From: Cumulibacter soli
GTDB lineage: Bacteria; Actinomycetota; Actinomycetes; Mycobacteriales; Antricoccaceae
Assembly: GCF_004382795.1 (NCBI RefSeq)
Contig: NZ_SMSG01000009.1
Location: 1 to 64,000, forward strand
Reading direction: 5' to 3'
Length of the DNA stretch: 64,000 nt
Position 1 is the stretch's first letter. Each line of letters begins with the position of its first letter. Under the pieces are notes generated by a model. That model did no database searches and was not told the origin of the DNA. It saw only the letters and a list, made by a program, of their open reading frames with translations. Positions 51,692 through 59,762 of the stretch are shown here, one piece after another. The position numbers were made by a program, and so were the translations under genes.

Positions 51692-52201
51692 TTAATCCTC
51701 GGTCGTGCTCGTGGGGCGAGAGCCAAGCTCCGCGTCGAGCCGAAGCAGACCGGGCCCGTCGTCATGAATCAACTTGATGCGATCCACGATCTCGGTCACC
51801 GTCGCCTCTTCCTCAATCTGCTCGGTCAGGAACCAGTTGAGCAGCGGACGCGAATCGAGGTCGCCGACCTCCTCGGACTGGCGGTAGAGGTCGCGAATCG
51901 CCTCCGACACCTTGCGCTCGTGCTCCAGAGCCGCAGTGAAGGCCGCGAGCGGGTTGTCCATCTCCTGGACATTCACGTCGGTCGATCCGATGGTCGGGTG
52001 GTTATCCCGGTCCAGAAGGTGATCGATGAACTTGTTCGCGTGGACGATTTCCTCGTCCGCCTGATGGCGCAACCACGCAGCCATTCCGGGCAGGGAGAGG
52101 ACGTCCATTTCGATGGCCAACTGGCGGTAGACCATCGATGCTTCGAACTCCATCGTGATCTGCTGGCAGAAAGCCTTTTCCAGTGCGTTATCCATCTTCA
52201 T
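51692..52201 (-). CDS. Ferritin-like iron-storage protein
   Basis: 169 residues of the non-heme ferritin (FtnA/BfrB) fold. Iron ligands of the ferroxidase centre lie in QQITMEFEASMVYRQLAIEMD, then LRHQADEEIVHANKFIDHLLDR, and later ALEHERKVSEAIRDL and FLTEQIEEEATVTEIVDRI. The Glu and Glu-x-x-His pattern is kept. The start is at 52201 (next Met at 52195). A TACGAT box ends seven bases before, so it is probably leaderless. Two iron-box-like palindromes lie 100-140 bp upstream. In mycobacteria IdeR activates bfrB from such tandem sites, and the same is inferred here. Confidence 0.9.
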   Translation of the reverse strand: MKMDNALEKAFCQQITMEFEASMVYRQLAIEMDVLSLPGMAAWLRHQADEEIVHANKFIDHLLDRDNHPTIGSTDVNVQEMDNPLAAFTAALEHERKVSEAIRDLYRQSEEVGDLDSRPLLNWFLTEQIEEEATVTEIVDRIKLIHDDGPGLLRLDAELGSRPTSTTED

Positions 52202-52298
52202 GTGGACAATCGTATGCCCACAGTGGTCGAAGAATCACCAGTTATCCGGAAGTATTTTGTGCATTGTGACGCCCAGGAAAGGCACGCCTTATACCAGG

Positions 52299-52317
52299 TC
52301 AGGGCTGGTTTCCCTGA
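52299..52317. promoter_or_regulatory. DtxR/IdeR-like iron box 1
   Basis: TCAGGG-CTGGTTT-CCCTGA is a 6-7-6 palindrome matching the iron-box architecture (TNAGGN7 then CCTNA). It lies about 100 bp upstream of the ferritin gene. It is less close to consensus than the second box. Confidence 0.45.
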
Positions 52318-52324
52318 GTTTCAC

Positions 52325-52343
52325 TAAGGTGCGGTAAACCTAA
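52325..52343. promoter_or_regulatory. DtxR/IdeR-like iron box 2
   Basis: Read on the minus strand it is TTAGGT-TTACCGC-ACCTTA, close to the iron-box consensus TTAGGTTAGGCTAACCTAA in both arms. It starts 26 bp from box 1. It lies between the ferritin start and the msrA stop, so ferritin is the only gene it can serve. Confidence 0.65.
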
Positions 52344-52371
52344 TTACTGCCGCCTCGGGACGGCGATTCAT

Positions 52372-53019
52372 TCAGGCCAATCCGACCGGACAAGTCACCC
52401 CGTTGAAACCGTGATTGCAATAGCCGCCGGGGTTCTTGTGCAGGTACTGCTGGTGATAGTCCTCAGCCAGGTAATACTCACCGGCCGGTTTGATTTCGGT
52501 CGTCACCTCGCCGTACCCACGACCGACCAACTCCGCCGAGTACGCCGACCGCACTCGCTGCGCCGTCTCGGCCTGCTGCGGCGAGGTGGTCAGGATGATC
52601 GAACGGTACTGCGTACCGACATCGTTACCCTGGCGCCACTTGGTCGTGGGGTCATGGTTTTCGAAGAACGTCTTGAGTAGTTCGTCGTAACCGACTCTCG
52701 ACGGGTCGTACACCACCCGCACCACCTCAGCGTGCCCGGTGCGACCGGTGCAGGTTTCCTCGTACGTCGGGTATGTGGTGAAGCCACCGGCGTACCCCGC
52801 GGACGTCGAGTACACGCCGTCGATCTGCCAAAAGATCCGTTCGACGCCCCAGAAGCACCCCATGCCCAGTACGGCGACCTCGGTGCCGTCCGGCCACGGG
52901 CCGTCCAACGGCGTGCCCAGCACTTCGTTCATCGCGGGCACTCGGTACGGGTACCCGTCTCGTCCTGGCAGCGCATCGTGCTCAGCGACCATCACCGGTT
53001 CTTGACCCCACATGACCAT
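52372..53019 (-). CDS. msrA: Peptide methionine-S-sulfoxide reductase A
   Basis: 215 residues. It reduces the S-epimer of methionine sulfoxide in proteins, using thioredoxin. The catalytic Cys55 is in LGMGCFWGVERIFW. Family blocks are GYAGGFTTYPTYEETCTGRTGHAEVVRVVYDP, FENHDPTT and GTQYRSIILTTSPQQ. The recycling Cys are in GGYCNHGFNGVTCPVG. TAGGCT ends six bases before the ATG at 53019, so it is probably leaderless; a second ATG is at 53013. It lies upstream of the ferritin gene, a pairing that fits oxidative stress. Confidence 0.96.
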   Translation of the reverse strand: MVMWGQEPVMVAEHDALPGRDGYPYRVPAMNEVLGTPLDGPWPDGTEVAVLGMGCFWGVERIFWQIDGVYSTSAGYAGGFTTYPTYEETCTGRTGHAEVVRVVYDPSRVGYDELLKTFFENHDPTTKWRQGNDVGTQYRSIILTTSPQQAETAQRVRSAYSAELVGRGYGEVTTEIKPAGEYYLAEDYHQQYLHKNPGGYCNHGFNGVTCPVGLA

Positions 53020-53131
53020 GCACCCAGCCTACGACCCAATTCGTTTGCTGCCCACCCGCAGCCACGCCTGCCATCCGGCGACGGTCGGGGGCATACTTTC
53101 CGTACCTGACCGACGGCCGTAGGAGGCGACG

Positions 53132-53809
53132 ATGGGGCTTCGCGACACGTTGTTGAACCGGGTGATCATCCCGCGCGTACAACGCGCGACCCCAGAAGCC
53201 TCGGGCAAAGTCGCGCGAGTCGCGTTCGGTAAAGCGCTGGACGGCATCGGGCCGCTGCGCCCGGCCGCGGTGTACGCCGACGCCCGGCTGCAAAAAGCCA
53301 ACGGCAACGTGCGCGAGGCAATCGCAGGCATCATCTCCGACCACACCAAACTGGCCGCCGTCGAAGGGTTCGCAACAAACATCGGCGGTCTGGCCAGCAA
53401 AGTCGCGACGATCCCCGCAAACGTCGTCGGAATCGCCATCCTGCAGTGCCGCATGGTGGCCGCGATAGCGCACCTACGCGGCTACGATCTGGGCGATGAC
53501 CGGGTGCGTACTGCGGTATTCGCGACGATCCTCGGTTCGAAGGCGGTGCGCAAACTGCTCGCCGAGGACCGGATACCGTCCCGCCCGCGCGATATCGCCA
53601 CAGGTCCGCCCATTGACGAGAAGACCGCGAACCAGATCGGTGCCGCGGTGATCGGCGAAATCATCGCTCGGGCTGCAGGCAGGTCGACCGCAAGCTTCAT
53701 CGGCCGCTCGATTCCTGGGCTCGCGGGCATCATCGGTGGCGCTACGGATGGCTGGACGACCCGTCAGGTAGGCAGGTACGCCTCGAAGGAACACGGGCCG
53801 ACACTCTGA
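53132..53809 (+). CDS. EcsC-family-like membrane-associated protein
   Basis: 225 residues of mixed helical sequence with Gly/Ala-rich hydrophobic stretches (EGFATNIGGLASKVATIPANVVGIAILQCRMVAAIAHLRGYDL, and SIPGLAGIIGGATDGWTTRQVGRYA at the C-terminus). The order of an amphipathic helix, the CRMVAAIAHLRGYD block and the glycine-rich end resembles the EcsC family, whose function is not established. The start follows GTAGGAGGCGACG. It stands alone, divergent from msrA. Confidence 0.65.
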   Translation: MGLRDTLLNRVIIPRVQRATPEASGKVARVAFGKALDGIGPLRPAAVYADARLQKANGNVREAIAGIISDHTKLAAVEGFATNIGGLASKVATIPANVVGIAILQCRMVAAIAHLRGYDLGDDRVRTAVFATILGSKAVRKLLAEDRIPSRPRDIATGPPIDEKTANQIGAAVIGEIIARAAGRSTASFIGRSIPGLAGIIGGATDGWTTRQVGRYASKEHGPTL

Positions 53810-53902
53810 TCCGAATCCGCCACCTGCGCGGGTCACAACTTGGCAACGGCGTTGGGTCTAAACTTGCTGGGCACCGGTCCGAGCACGCGTCGAGGAGTCA
53901 CG

Positions 53903-54694
53903 ATGCCAAACCTGCTGCGCGCAGCAGCTCGCACGCATCTCGGTCTCGTGCGGGAGAACAACGAAGATAGCTTCTACGTCGGCGACCGCCTGATTCTGGT
54001 GGCCGACGGGATGGGCGGTCACGCCGCCGGAGAAGTCGCCTCCACGATTACCAAGGACATGCTCGCCGCGCTCGACCGCGAGCACCCGAGCGACGACATC
54101 ACCGCCGCGCTCACCCAAGGAATCGACAACGCTACGGCCGAAATCGCTCGCCAGGTCGCTGACAATCCCACCCTGGAGGGCATGGGCACAACGGTCACCG
54201 CGGTGATGTTCGGTGATCGTCGCATCGCCGTGGCGAACATCGGCGACTCCCGCGCGTACCTCTACCAGGCTGACAAGCACAAGCTGACGCAGTTGACCAG
54301 CGATGACTCGTTCGTCCAACTGATGGTCGACAACGGCGACATCACTCCCGACCAGGCGCAGCACCATCCGTATCGCAATGTCGTGTTGAAGTCCCTGAAC
54401 GGGCAGGACGTACAGCCGAGGTTCACCACGCTGCGGCGCATCGCCGGCGATCGCTACCTGCTGTGCACAGATGGCCTGACTGATTACGTCGCCCGCGGGG
54501 ACATCATCACGTCCTTGGACATCGCTGATGTCGATGCAGCAGCCGACCGACTCGTCGAACTCGCGCTGGAGGCGGGAGCCCCGGACAACGTCACGGTGAT
54601 CCTCATCGACATCCTGACCGCCGACGAGTCCGCGCCCACGACTGATCCGGGGGCCGACACCGTAACCTCCAAAGTCATCGCCGATGAGGAATAA
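53903..54694 (+). CDS. PP2C-type serine/threonine protein phosphatase
   Basis: 263 residues. The metal-dependent PPM motifs are RTHLGLVRENNEDSFYVGDRLILVADGMGGHAAGE (Asp ligands), MGTTVTAVMF, VANIGDSRAYLYQ, LLCTDGLTDYV and PDNVTVILI. This is the compact bacterial PstP/PrpC type, without the membrane tail of mycobacterial PstP. It should dephosphorylate proteins targeted by Ser/Thr kinases; no kinase gene is in the window. The start at 53903 follows CGAGGAG. The frame extends to 53840 without a better site. Confidence 0.94.
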   Translation: MPNLLRAAARTHLGLVRENNEDSFYVGDRLILVADGMGGHAAGEVASTITKDMLAALDREHPSDDITAALTQGIDNATAEIARQVADNPTLEGMGTTVTAVMFGDRRIAVANIGDSRAYLYQADKHKLTQLTSDDSFVQLMVDNGDITPDQAQHHPYRNVVLKSLNGQDVQPRFTTLRRIAGDRYLLCTDGLTDYVARGDIITSLDIADVDAAADRLVELALEAGAPDNVTVILIDILTADESAPTTDPGADTVTSKVIADEE

Positions 54695-54735
54695 ACCGTC
54701 GGCCGAATGAGCCCCGGACGCGGCGATGATCTCGA

Positions 54736-55794
54736 TCAGTTCTCCGATATCGCTGCGGTCCCACTGCGAAACAGGCTGAGCCGTACGACGTCCCCGGTGG
54801 CCACCTGAGCATCGATCGGCGCCACTGCCTCGAGTTCCTCGCCACCCTCGATCGCCACGATGAGCCGCAACTCGTCGAGCGCAGGGGCCACGGAGCGCAC
54901 CGATGCCACCAAGGCACCGTCCGCGGCGATACGCAGAGCGTTTGCCCGTAGCGCCAGCGTTTGCTCGCCAAGTCCGAACGCATGTCGCAGCGGGACGCAG
55001 TCACCGGATCGAAGGACCCGGGCGTAGCCGAGGAACAACGCCGCAGCTTCATCTACCGGGGCCGACCACACCTCACGGGGCGTGCCCTGCTGAACGAACT
55101 TCCCATCGCGCATCAACACCACTCGGTCGGCTATCGCGAATGCTTCGTCATGATCGTGCGTCACCAGCAATGCGGTCGTAGCCGTCTGTTTGAGTACTCG
55201 CCGCAAATCATCGGCCAGCCGCCGACGAAGCGAGGCGTCCAGCGACGACAGTGGTTCGTCCAGGAGCAGCAGCCGTGGTTTTGCCGCGAGCGCTCGCGCG
55301 AGGGCGACGCGTTGTCGCTGACCACCCGACAGGGTGGACGGCGCCCGCGCGGCGTATCCGGCCAGCCCCACCAACTCCAACAGCTCATCGACGATGGCGG
55401 TTGTCTCGGCGCGCGACGCCTTATGCCGCCGTGGACCGTAGCCGACGTTCTGACGTACCGAGAGGTTCTCGAACAACTGCCCATCCTGAAACATCAAGCC
55501 GAATCCGCGGCGATGGACTGGGATCGCGCTTTGATCGACCCCGTCGTACGTCACGGTGCCGCCATCGAGAGGCTCAAGACCGACGATCGCGCGCAGTAAG
55601 CTCGACTTGCCGCAGCCCGAGGGACCGAGGATTGCGACGATTTCTTCCGCGTCGACCTGCAAGCGCACCCCCTCGACAGCCACGGTGCGCTCGAACCGCA
55701 CACGGACGCCGTCAAGTTCCAGTGCCGTCGCGTTGCTTTCTGTCGAGTTGCTGTCTACCGGCACGGTCTCTTCATCCATCGGCACGACCTCCAT
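54736..55794 (-). CDS. Thiamine ABC transporter ATPase (ThiQ-type)
   Basis: 352 residues. Walker A is ILGPSGCGKSSLLRAIVG, the signature is TLSGGQRQRVALARAL, Walker B is RLLLLDEPLSSLD and the switch His is in LLVTHDHDEAFAIADR. A C-terminal extension (about 255-352) has a TOBE-like beta fold, so it is longer than E. coli ThiQ and closer to Fe/spermidine-type importer ATPases. The ATG overlaps the permease stop by one base. The TPP riboswitch at the head of the operon assigns thiamine or a close relative as cargo. Confidence 0.88.
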   Translation of the reverse strand: MEVVPMDEETVPVDSNSTESNATALELDGVRVRFERTVAVEGVRLQVDAEEIVAILGPSGCGKSSLLRAIVGLEPLDGGTVTYDGVDQSAIPVHRRGFGLMFQDGQLFENLSVRQNVGYGPRRHKASRAETTAIVDELLELVGLAGYAARAPSTLSGGQRQRVALARALAAKPRLLLLDEPLSSLDASLRRRLADDLRRVLKQTATTALLVTHDHDEAFAIADRVVLMRDGKFVQQGTPREVWSAPVDEAAALFLGYARVLRSGDCVPLRHAFGLGEQTLALRANALRIAADGALVASVRSVAPALDELRLIVAIEGGEELEAVAPIDAQVATGDVVRLSLFRSGTAAISEN

Positions 55795-57539
55795 CAGAAC
55801 GTCCCCACCGTCGATACCCGCAGCCGCTCCACCAAGCCCATGATCACCACAGTCACCACCGTCAGCACGACCGAGGCCGCCATCGCCATTCCGAAACTCT
55901 CGGCGTCCGGCCGCGATATGAGCCGAAAGATCACCACCGGCAGCGTCGGATTATCGCTGCGCGCCAAGAACGCCGTGGCGCCGAACTCCCCCATCGACAC
56001 CGCCATCGCAAAGCCGGCAGCAGCCAGCAGTGGCCGCCAAATGACCGCGACGTCGACCGTCATCAAGGCCCGATAGTACGGCGCCCCCAGCATCATCGCG
56101 GCTTGCCGCAGTCGGTCGTCGATCTGCTGCAACGCCGGAGTGAGCGTCCGCACGACCAGCGGCAGAGCGACGGTGGCCTGCGCGATCGGGATCAGCACCG
56201 ACGAGGTGCGAAGGTCCAGCGGGGGGTTATTCAGCGTGATGTAGAAGCCGTAGCCGACGGTCACCGACGAGACACCCAACGGCAACATGAACACCGCGTC
56301 GAAGACCTTGGTCGCGCGACGACCCCCGCGGGTTGCGCTGGCGCGCGACAGCACGAAGGCGACCAGAACGCCCAGTAGGACAGCGATCACGGTCGCGTTC
56401 GCTGCAATGATCAACGAGGCGCGTAGCGCCTGCGTCACCGGAGCCAACAGTGCCGGATTCGAGTCCTCGTCGGCGAGCGCTACGTAGTTCTGCAGCGTCC
56501 ACTGCCCGCCGCGCTGCAACGAGCGCACCACCAGCGCGAGAATCGGCGTGAGAAGGAATGCCAGGACAATGACCAGCACCGTGAGCACGGGCCATTCGCT
56601 CCTTCGCGGGCGTCGCCGTACGACACGCACGGTCGGGTTTGGCGCGACGCCGCGACGCCAGCGGCCAATGAACGCGAGTAGACCGAGCACAACGACCAGT
56701 TGAAGCACGGACAGTACCGCGGCGGTCTTCAGATCAAGGAAGTGCGCGGTCTGCAGGTATATCTCGGTTTCGATCGTGCCGTACTGCAACCCACCCATGG
56801 TGAGTACGACGCCGAACGCGGTCGAGCAGAACAGGAACACCACCGATGCCGACGAAACGATCGCCGGACGTAGCGCCGGAAGTGTGATGGTCCGGAACAC
56901 GGTCATCGGTGAGGCGCCGAGAGCGGCCGCTGATTCCTCGGCGCGTGAATCCAGTCCCTGCCAGCTGGATCCGACGGTGCGCGCCACAAGGGAGATATTG
57001 AAGAAGATCAGCCCGAGGATGATCGCGATCCAGGTGCCGTCCAGGCCGAGGAATCCGAGCGGACCGGCTTCGTTGAGCAGGCTGCGGAACGCGACGCCGA
57101 CCACAACGGTGGGTAGCACGAACGGCATCGCGACGATCGCGCGCAACAGGCCGCTTCCCGGCAACCGTAGGCGATACAGGCAGTACGCCACAGGCACGCC
57201 GAGCAGAACCGACAGCACCGAGGCCACCGCCGCCTGCGCGACGGTCAGCCAGATCAGCCGCAGTATTCGCGGGCTGCTGAGCGTGTCACCGAAAGCCGAC
57301 AGGTCGAGCGCACCGTCAGTGAAGAACCCGCGTTGCAGCATGCCGCCGATCGGCAGCAGGAAGAAGACTGCGAGGAAGGCGATCGGGATCGCCGCGATCG
57401 CCACCAGCACCCACGTCGGGACGCCGACCTTCGCGCGGCTCGGTGTACCGCGGGACTGCTTCGCGCTAACCTGCGGTGACGTCGGCCCACTCCTTGAGCC
57501 AGGTATCCCGATTCGCCTCGATCTCCTTCGGATCGACAC
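55794..57539 (-). CDS. Thiamine ABC transporter permease, two-domain (ThiP-type)
   Basis: About 581 residues holding two fused permease units, as in ThiP and FbpB. Each has the EAA loop: AEESAAALGASPMTVFRTITLPALRPAI and DRLRQAAMMLGAPYYRALMTVDVAVIWRPLLAAAGFA. About twelve helices are predicted. The start is uncertain. The GTG at 57539 overlaps the binding-protein gene by 74 bp, and no in-frame start with a good ribosome binding site appears until a GTG near 57410, which would trim the N-terminal tail. The middle gene of the thiamine operon. Confidence 0.88.
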   Translation of the reverse strand: MSIRRRSRRIGIPGSRSGPTSPQVSAKQSRGTPSRAKVGVPTWVLVAIAAIPIAFLAVFFLLPIGGMLQRGFFTDGALDLSAFGDTLSSPRILRLIWLTVAQAAVASVLSVLLGVPVAYCLYRLRLPGSGLLRAIVAMPFVLPTVVVGVAFRSLLNEAGPLGFLGLDGTWIAIILGLIFFNISLVARTVGSSWQGLDSRAEESAAALGASPMTVFRTITLPALRPAIVSSASVVFLFCSTAFGVVLTMGGLQYGTIETEIYLQTAHFLDLKTAAVLSVLQLVVVLGLLAFIGRWRRGVAPNPTVRVVRRRPRRSEWPVLTVLVIVLAFLLTPILALVVRSLQRGGQWTLQNYVALADEDSNPALLAPVTQALRASLIIAANATVIAVLLGVLVAFVLSRASATRGGRRATKVFDAVFMLPLGVSSVTVGYGFYITLNNPPLDLRTSSVLIPIAQATVALPLVVRTLTPALQQIDDRLRQAAMMLGAPYYRALMTVDVAVIWRPLLAAAGFAMAVSMGEFGATAFLARSDNPTLPVVIFRLISRPDAESFGMAMAASVVLTVVTVVIMGLVERLRVSTVGTF

Positions 57540-58521
57540 TCAGCGGATCGGTGGCCAGTGGCGCGTGCTCCGCCCACAACTCAGGCAGCGCCGCACCGCT
57601 CGCGGGATACATGAACATGGTGTCGGGGATCGACTCCTGGAACGGCGTATCGGCCAGGAAGTCAATGAATGCTTCAGCGCCCTCGGCGTTGTCAGTGCCG
57701 GCAATCACACCGGCGTACTCGATCTGCCGGAAGCAGGTGTTCAACACAGCCGAGGTCGTCGGCTCACTCTCCCCCTCGGGGATGGTGAAGGGTGGCGAAG
57801 ACGCGTACGACAGCACGATCGGGCGCGCACCCTTACCTTCGCCGCCGGAGAAGTCGACCGAGTAGGCGTCGCTCCATCCGCTCGTGAGTTTCGCGCCGTT
57901 ATCCATCAGTTTCGTCCAGTAGTCTTGCCAACCGTCCTCGCCGTACTGCGCGATGGTGGCCAGCAAGAATGCCAACCCTGGCGAGGATGTCGACGCGGCG
58001 GGAGTGACGAACAAGTCCTTGTACTTCGGATCGATCAAATCGTCCAGTGACGTCGGTGGATCTATGTCATGTTCGGCAAACCAGGCATCGTCGACGTTCA
58101 AGCAGACGTCACCGTAGTCGATCGCGGTGAGCTGGTCCTCGGCGCCGGGTAGCGCGAGTTCCTTAGCCTCGTCGGTGGCGGTGCTCGCCACGTAGGGCTC
58201 AATCACGTTCGCGTTGACGACCCTCATCCCATATGTGTTGTCGATGCCGTAGATCACGTCGGCGGTAGGCGAATCCGCGGTGAGGATGAGTTTGTTAGCT
58301 ACCTCCCCAGCGTCGCCGGCGGTCTGCACCTTCACGGTGTATCCGGATTCTTCCTCGAACTGCTCGATCAGCTCATCCGGTGCGCCCCACGAATCGTGGC
58401 TCATCACGGTGATGGTTTTCGAGTCATCATCGCCGGCCCCTGAATCCACACCGCATGCGGTAAGGCTGGCGGCGCCAGCAATAACCACCAAGCCGGCGAC
58501 TGCTGCGCGTTGCTTCGACAT
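57466..58521 (-). CDS. Thiamine ABC transporter substrate-binding lipoprotein (ThiB/TbpA-type)
   Basis: 351 residues. The lipoprotein signal has the lipobox LTAC with Cys23. The mature fold resembles TbpA: ITVMSHDSWGAPDELIEQFEEESGYTVKVQTAGDAGEVANKLILT, ADVIYGIDNTYGMRVV, IDYGDVCLNVDDAWF, WSDAYSVDFSGGEGKGARPIVLSYASSPPF and YAGVIAGTDNAEGAEAFIDFL. The VIYGIDNT block corresponds to the thiamine-binding region in TbpA. The start at 58521 follows GGAGGGAAC, which can be sequestered by an upstream segment. A TPP riboswitch lies in its leader. Confidence 0.92.
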   Translation of the reverse strand: MSKQRAAVAGLVVIAGAASLTACGVDSGAGDDDSKTITVMSHDSWGAPDELIEQFEEESGYTVKVQTAGDAGEVANKLILTADSPTADVIYGIDNTYGMRVVNANVIEPYVASTATDEAKELALPGAEDQLTAIDYGDVCLNVDDAWFAEHDIDPPTSLDDLIDPKYKDLFVTPAASTSSPGLAFLLATIAQYGEDGWQDYWTKLMDNGAKLTSGWSDAYSVDFSGGEGKGARPIVLSYASSPPFTIPEGESEPTTSAVLNTCFRQIEYAGVIAGTDNAEGAEAFIDFLADTPFQESIPDTMFMYPASGAALPELWAEHAPLATDPLSVDPKEIEANRDTWLKEWADVTAG

Positions 58522-58525
58522 ATGT

Positions 58526-58547
58526 TCCCTCCGTCAACAGCGAGGGA
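58526..58547 (-). promoter_or_regulatory. Shine-Dalgarno-sequestering hairpin
   Basis: In the mRNA UCCCUC pairs with GAGGGA, the ribosome binding site of the thiamine-binding protein gene, across a ten-base loop. This would form the expression platform of the TPP riboswitch, acting on translation. Confidence 0.5.
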
Positions 58548-58584
58548 GCCGGACTGAAGCCACGGGGGCATCGATTCCGACTGA

Positions 58585-58672
58585 GTCCCGACTTCCTCCA
58601 CCGGTCCTAACCGGGTCAGGTTCGAGGGTCTGCGGTCCGTCCGCACTCTCAGCGCCCTGCGGCGCTCCCCTG
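58585..58672 (-). ncRNA. TPP riboswitch (THI element)
   Basis: The minus strand carries the conserved THI-box parts in order: GGGGAGCGCC, GGCGCTGAGAGTGC, GACCCTCGAACCTGA, CCGGTTAGGACCGG and GGAGGAAGTCGGGA. These build the P1, P2/P3 and P4/P5 arms of the TPP aptamer. It precedes the thiBPQ-type operon and represses it when thiamine diphosphate is plentiful. Confidence 0.96.
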
Positions 58673-58696
58673 TCGTATGCGCCCACCAATATAGCC

Positions 58697-58732
58697 CGAG
58701 CGCCCGGCGACCGTGTCGTCGCCGGGCGCTCG
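58697..58732 (-). terminator. 15-bp perfect hairpin
   Basis: CGAGCGCCCGGCGAC (58697-58711) and GTCGCCGGGCGCTCG (58718-58732) with a CGTGTC loop, 15 bases beyond the stop of the Q/P-rich membrane-protein gene. A/T-rich bases follow on the minus strand. Confidence 0.8.
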
Positions 58733-58746
58733 AGGGTTACCGGCTG

Positions 58747-59652
58747 CTACTCAACCAACAGATAACCGGTTCCGGCCCAACCGAGGCTCAGCGAGTACGC
58801 ACCTTCGGCTTCGATCGTCCAGATCGCCGAGTCGCCGGAGCCGATGATGTCCTTGGACGAGATCGTGTAACCGGCGTCTTCGAGCGCGGCCACCCACTCG
58901 TCGTACGCCGCGGCCGGATCGTCCGCTTCGAACAGGCCGGAACAGGTCGAACCGGAGCAGTATGTCGCGCTGCTGATAGTCACGCTGGCAGGTACTGGGA
59001 CTTCCTCGGGTAGCGAGTCCATGCCTGAGTCATCGGAGCCACCGCTCCCGCCGGTATCGCCGCCATCACCGGCGCCACCGTCGTTGGAGCCGCCATCCGT
59101 GCCCGCGTCGGCACCGGAGTCTGCACCATCGCCGGATCCGTCCTGCGCATCTTCCTCTGCCTGGTCCCCCTCGGACTGTGCCGGTTGAGACTGTTCGGAG
59201 CCACCACCGCCGGCGCTCTTATCATCGTCGCCGCTATTGACCAGCAGAAGCACGGCCACGACCGCGCCGACCACGATGATCGCGATGCCGACGATCCACG
59301 GCAACGTGTTGTTATTGCGCGGAGGTTCTTCCCATCCGGGACCCGCCGGCGAGGATCCGCCGGTCATCGTCGCGGCCGAGAGTGACGCGTCGTACGCCGC
59401 CGGCATTTGTTCGGTCTGGTAGCCCGACTGCTGATAGTCCTGGTTCTGCGCGGCGTACGTGTCGTATTGCTGCTGGTACGGATCGGTCTGCGGAGCCTGG
59501 TACGGATCCTGCTGGTGGGAATCCTGCGGATGTCCACCCGCCTGCGCGCCGTCCCATCCACCCTGAGGCTGATTCCACCCCTGCGGGGTGCCGCCCGTGC
59601 CGTATGGGTCGTGGTTCGGACGGCCGCCGGGACCTTGCGGGGGCATGGACAT
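58747..59652 (-). CDS. Single-span membrane protein with Q/P/G-rich cytoplasmic region
   Basis: 301 residues. The first 110 are Gln-, Pro-, Gly- and Tyr-rich with repeated DPYQ/QQQYD-like units, as in cytoplasmic tails of several actinobacterial envelope proteins. One helix follows (LPWIVGIAIIVVGAVVAVLLLV). Outside is an acidic Gly/Ser/Asp-rich linker, then a small domain (about 215-301) with Cys in ATYCSGSTCSGLF and the ending YSLSLGWAGTGYLLVE. The function is unknown. The start at 59652 follows GAGG; an ATG at 59646 is the alternative. It is transcribed alone. Confidence 0.7.
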   Translation of the reverse strand: MSMPPQGPGGRPNHDPYGTGGTPQGWNQPQGGWDGAQAGGHPQDSHQQDPYQAPQTDPYQQQYDTYAAQNQDYQQSGYQTEQMPAAYDASLSAATMTGGSSPAGPGWEEPPRNNNTLPWIVGIAIIVVGAVVAVLLLVNSGDDDKSAGGGGSEQSQPAQSEGDQAEEDAQDGSGDGADSGADAGTDGGSNDGGAGDGGDTGGSGGSDDSGMDSLPEEVPVPASVTISSATYCSGSTCSGLFEADDPAAAYDEWVAALEDAGYTISSKDIIGSGDSAIWTIEAEGAYSLSLGWAGTGYLLVE

Positions 59653-59762
59653 CGTGTTTCAGCCTCAGTTCATAGTCATCGTGAGTAGTCGCACGGCAGC
59701 TCTCCGACTCTCAGTCCGTCGGCTCCGCCACCTCGCGGTCTTCATGCGACAGACTAGAGGGC

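Noticed and set aside
51587-52327. 246-codon frame opposite ferritin
   Set aside because: Covers the ferritin gene, its iron boxes and promoter on the other strand; no start signal or motif.
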